DNA from: Bombyx mori
Taxonomy: Eukaryota > Arthropoda > Insecta > Lepidoptera > Bombycidae
Direction of reading: 5' to 3'
NCBI RefSeq assembly: GCF_030269925.1
Contig: NC_085108.1
Coordinates: 2,294,001-2,358,000, forward strand
Length of the DNA: 64,000 nucleotides
The position numbers were made by a program, and so were the translations under genes. Below are positions 60,733 through 64,000 of this stretch, one piece after another. The stretch's first letter is position 1. The number at the start of each line of letters is the position of its first letter. The notes beneath the pieces are model-generated. The model saw only the letters and a program-made list of their open reading frames with translations, ran no database searches and was not told where the DNA came from.

Positions 60733-61230
60733 TATAAACAGAACTAAGGGTGTCTGAATATGAATGAAAGGAAATTTCCACATGGTTGGCTAATTAATAA
60801 TGGCAATAAGTTTGCATTCAACTCGAGTAGTTGACGCAATCAAAGGGCTTTCTCTTCGCCGCTTTATTATAATTGTCGGCAGACGGATATGATAAGTGAT
60901 GATTAGTAGTCACCATCGTTCATAGATAAGAGCAAAATCACAGCCAACCTCTCCACTAGTAGCTCAGTATACCAGTTTTTCCTTCCGATGGGCGTTTCTT
61001 GAAACCAGTAGCATGATGAAAGGAAATAAGACCCAAGACTTCGGTGTTCGTACATAAAGAAATAAGTAATAAGCATTCTAACGCCAATAAAACATATGGG
61101 ATTATACAAGTACATACAGACATCGACTGCCAAGTAACATTAGTGAAGAAACTAACAGTGTTTTATACGGTTTTTCTCAGCCGATCATTAAGGATGTTAA
61201 AAATGATTTTTTTTCGGATTTGTTAGTGCT

Positions 61231-61910
61231 AGCTTTTGCCCGCGACTCCGTCCGCGTGGAATAATTACATTGGAATAACGCTAAATTTTACCCCTCACTT
61301 CATTTACGTAGAAAATGAAAATATTTTTGAATTATATAATGTTATGGAGCTATTTTTTTTAAAAAATTTTTATTGCCTTTCTAGACAGACGACCATACGG
61401 CCCACCTGATGGTGAGTGGTTACCGTCGCCCATAGACTTCAGCAATGCCAAGGGCAGAGCCAAGCCGCTGCCTACCGCTTAATACTCTCCACAAGCCTCG
61501 TTTGAAGAAGGACATGTCATAGCGCTCGGGAAACACCGTGGAGGGGAGCTCATTCCATAGCCGGATGGTACGTGGCAAAAAAGATCTCTGGAAACGCACT
61601 GTGGATGACCGCAGTGGCTCCAGGTAGTATGGATGAATTCTACTCCGGTGGCGGGCGGTGCGATGGTAAAAACGAGACGTTGGTATCATCTCGAAAAAGC
61701 TATGTAAACCCCTATTTTAAAATATTCTTTATTGGTGCTCCACTTTTATTAGTCTTACCGTGATGTTATATAGCCCATAGCCTTCCTCAATAAATGGGCT
61801 ATCTAACACTGAAAGAATTTTTCAAATCGGACCAGTAGTTCCTGAGATTAGCGCTTTCAAACAAACATCTTTATAATATTCTCTTCAGCTTTATAATATT
61901 TTTAAAGTAT
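61231..61910 (-). mobile_element. Helitron-like element (type 3) split by a LINE
   Basis: CTAGCTTTTGCCCGCGACTC at the low end; the high end reads CTTCAGCTTTATAATATT. The reverse of 37659-38260. Interrupted at AGCTAT by the LINE at 61354-61697. Confidence 0.73.
61354..61697 (-). pseudogene. LINE 3' end with RT C terminus, inside a Helitron
   Basis: The minus strand encodes [40 protein letters not shown] and [16 protein letters not shown]. This is the C-terminal tail of a jockey- or CR1-like reverse transcriptase followed by the shared 3' tail. AGCTAT is duplicated at 61348-61353 and 61698-61703. It is the best preserved copy of this family in the window. Confidence 0.83.
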
Positions 61911-62202
61911 TTCTAATTTCTGACGTTTCAAATATTTTACAGTTTTCATGGCCACCGCTTGAGCGAACCGATTCTGACTTTAGAATTGTGGTAACTACAG
62001 TCTAATCTATATACATAAAAGTGAATGTTTCCTAAAACGTTCATCCTTTAAGTACATATTTACACCGGGATTTTTTCTATTGTAGCCCGCATTTGAGCTT
62101 CACTAGTCTGTATTGCATGATCAGTCGTAGAGTATTATTGAATAATAACAATTATCCCCCAAAATAGGTCTTAAGTAGGCAATCCTTACTAATGAGTTTT
62201 TT

Positions 62203-62394
62203 ATTATTATTTTTTTATTCCTTAGGTGGTTTGACGAGCTCACGTCTCATCTGGTGTTAAGTGGTTACCGGAGCCCATAGACATCTACAACGTTAATTCC
62301 GCCACCTACCTTGAGATATAAGTTCTAAAGTCTCAGTATAAGTTATAACGGCTACGGATACCAGTGCGGATTCACAAGACGTCCTAACCCAGTA
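62203..62394 (-). repeat. Bm1-like SINE, diverged
   Basis: TTTATTCCTTAGGTGGTTTG through CAAGACGTCCTAACCCAGT, with an internal loss. Confidence 0.8.
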
Positions 62395-62477
62395 AAACTT
62401 GTTAAGCTTGGGATTTCACTTCATGATAATGATCAGGTGTTGAAAATAAAACTGACCATAAGTTGAAGTCGCAATTA

Positions 62478-62588
62478 CTTTTTTTATTGCCCTTGTAGGC
62501 GGACGAGCATACGGCCCGCCTGATGGTGAGTGGTTACCGTCGCCCATGACTTCGGCAATGCCAAGGGCAGAGCCAAGCCGCTGCCTAT
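62478..62588 (-). mobile_element. LINE 3' tail
   Basis: TTTTTTATTGCCCTTGTAGG through GCAGAGCCAAGCCGCTGCC. Confidence 0.82.
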
Positions 62589-63568
62589 TGGTACATTTAT
62601 TACTTCATTAACCATCGAGAAGGCGATAAAATCAGATTGAGTTTCTTCTGACTACCATATCATCTGTCAGTCCTAGCTAGCTACCTTTCTTCTTCTTCTT
62701 GCTTATATGCTTATGATTATATATCCATTGCATATATGCATAAAGAGTGTATATAGATCCAGTGTATATATGCATAGAGAGGAACATTTTCTGTTTCTTC
62801 TTTTGCTATTTCTTTTTTTTTTATCAGTTAAAAACGCTTATAAATATAGAATAATTTGCAACGCTTTGTCGCGTCTGTCTGCCTTCAGACATACGTAATT
62901 AGCGTGAGTATTGTTGTTTTTATTTATTTTTTTCTCCCTTCTATTTAAGTAGATCAGCGTGCATGTATCTTATAAAGACTTGTAAACGAACTCACGACAC
63001 ACATCGTAGTGCCACTGTCTATTATGAGGTTTGAGGTCTAAATCTCAACGACTAGCCCTCTTTGAATATGTTTCACAATTATTTCGCCGTAATAATTGGA
63101 ATAATAGTACGAGTATAAACGAAGTAGCTAATACAGGTTTTGAAACTAGAATTGTTCAATCAATCAATTAATCAAAAAAAATTTATTCAACATAAATGAA
63201 AGTACATACTTGTTGAACCACCTGATGTTGCGTGGACACAGCCAAGCCTCTATCTACTAATTACTACAAACTATTTTAAATCCGTATTAAAAATTCTAGA
63301 ACGCACCGCGTTTGTTTGTCACGTTTCCTATTATTTTGGTACTAAAATAATATCAGCTGGATATATTTTATATACATATATCGATATTTTTGTTTTGTCT
63401 GTGTAGTTTCGTGATTTTATTCATCAAAGGGTTCAAACTAATTATTCGTTCGCTTCGAAACGCCGAGTTGTGAGAGCTCCCGCACAAATATATTGTTTTT
63501 TTCGTTTGGCTTAATTGTCAGGAGAAGGCGTTTTGTACAATATATCTTTATATACATTTCTTCTTCTT
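62589..63568. other. Upstream region, no gene seen
   Basis: AT-rich, with a repeated phrase TATATGCATA near 62730-62775. No exon recognised. Confidence 0.35.
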
Positions 63569-64000
63569 TTTTATTGCTTAGATGGATGGACGGGCTTACA
63601 GCCCACCTGGTGTTAAGTGGTTACTGGAGCCCAGAGACATCTACAACGTAAATGCGCCACCCACCTCGAGATATAAGTTCTAAGGTCTCAGTATAGTTAC
63701 AACGGCTACCCCACCCTTCGAACCGAAACGCATTACTGCTTCACGGCGGAAATAGGCGGGGTTGTGGTACCTACCCGTGCGGACTCACAAGAGGTCCTAC
63801 CACCAGTGATTACGCAAATTATAATTTTGCGGGTTTGGTTTTTATTACACGATGCTATTCCTTCACCGTGGAAGTCAATCGTGAACATTTGTTGAGTACG
63901 TATTTCATTAGAAAAATTGGTACTCGCCTGCGGGATTCGAACACCGGTGCATCGCTACATACGAATGCACCGGACGTCTTATCCTTTAGGCCACGACGAC
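63569..64000 (-). repeat. Full-length Bm1-like SINE at the window edge
   Basis: TTTTTTATTGCTTAGATGG through the reversed tRNA-like head CTTTAGGCCACGACGAC at the last base. At 432 bases it may be complete or continue slightly. Confidence 0.9.

Noticed and set aside
63930..64000. tRNA gene on the minus strand at the window end
   Set aside because: It is the head of a Bm1-like SINE; the identical arrangement is present at 17930-18008 and 33642-33720.
1..64000. CRISPR array, operon, phage or other prokaryotic system
   Set aside because: No regularly spaced short repeats, no operon-like gene runs; spliced eukaryotic gene and eukaryotic retroelements throughout.

Overview
The window looks like genomic DNA of a lepidopteran insect, most likely the silkworm genus Bombyx. 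It is AT-rich, has insect-type introns, and is packed with about 38 copies or pieces of one tRNA-headed SINE that matches the silkworm Bm1 family as I remember it (about 430 bp full length). The species is an inference from repeat families recalled from memory; no search was possible. There is no prokaryotic or viral gene organisation, CRISPR array or operon.

The only host gene I can support is a type I diacylglycerol kinase (Dgk) on the minus strand. Fourteen exons between 48522 and 501 were rebuilt from splice sites, with reading-frame phase conserved at all 13 junctions. They encode 541 complete codons from a proposed ATG at 48516-48514: a recoverin-like N terminus, two canonical EF-hand loops, two complete C1 zinc domains and the first part of the kinase catalytic domain, including the Gly-Gly-Asp-Gly-Thr motif. 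The rest of the gene lies beyond position 1. The exons are 68-253 bp and almost invisible as open reading frames; the introns (one of 27.8 kb, 18323-46117) are built largely of transposable elements.

Layout from low to high coordinate: 1-5540 holds Dgk exons 14 to 8 with short introns. 6584-11103 is a SINE split by an intact, apparently young Ty3/gypsy retrotransposon (6706-11060) with identical 69-bp LTRs and a 5-bp target duplication. 11156-18322 holds exons 7 to 3 with RTE, mariner, Helitron and SINE insertions and a long inverted repeat. 18323-46117 is intron 2, with a decayed jockey-type LINE (about 21514-24210), Helitron-like elements, SINEs and LINE tails. 46118-48522 holds exons 2 and 1. 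48523-64000 lies upstream of the first coding exon and contains only repeats and unassigned AT-rich DNA; a 5' untranslated exon or promoter may be there but I could not identify one.

I did not find a new multi-gene system. The observations most worth following are the hidden Dgk gene; the short-LTR gypsy element; a 177-180 bp TG...CA element found in two different host repeats with 4-bp target duplications; SINE and other repeat insertions lying within a few bases of Dgk splice donors; and several nested insertions whose target duplications give a relative order of events.
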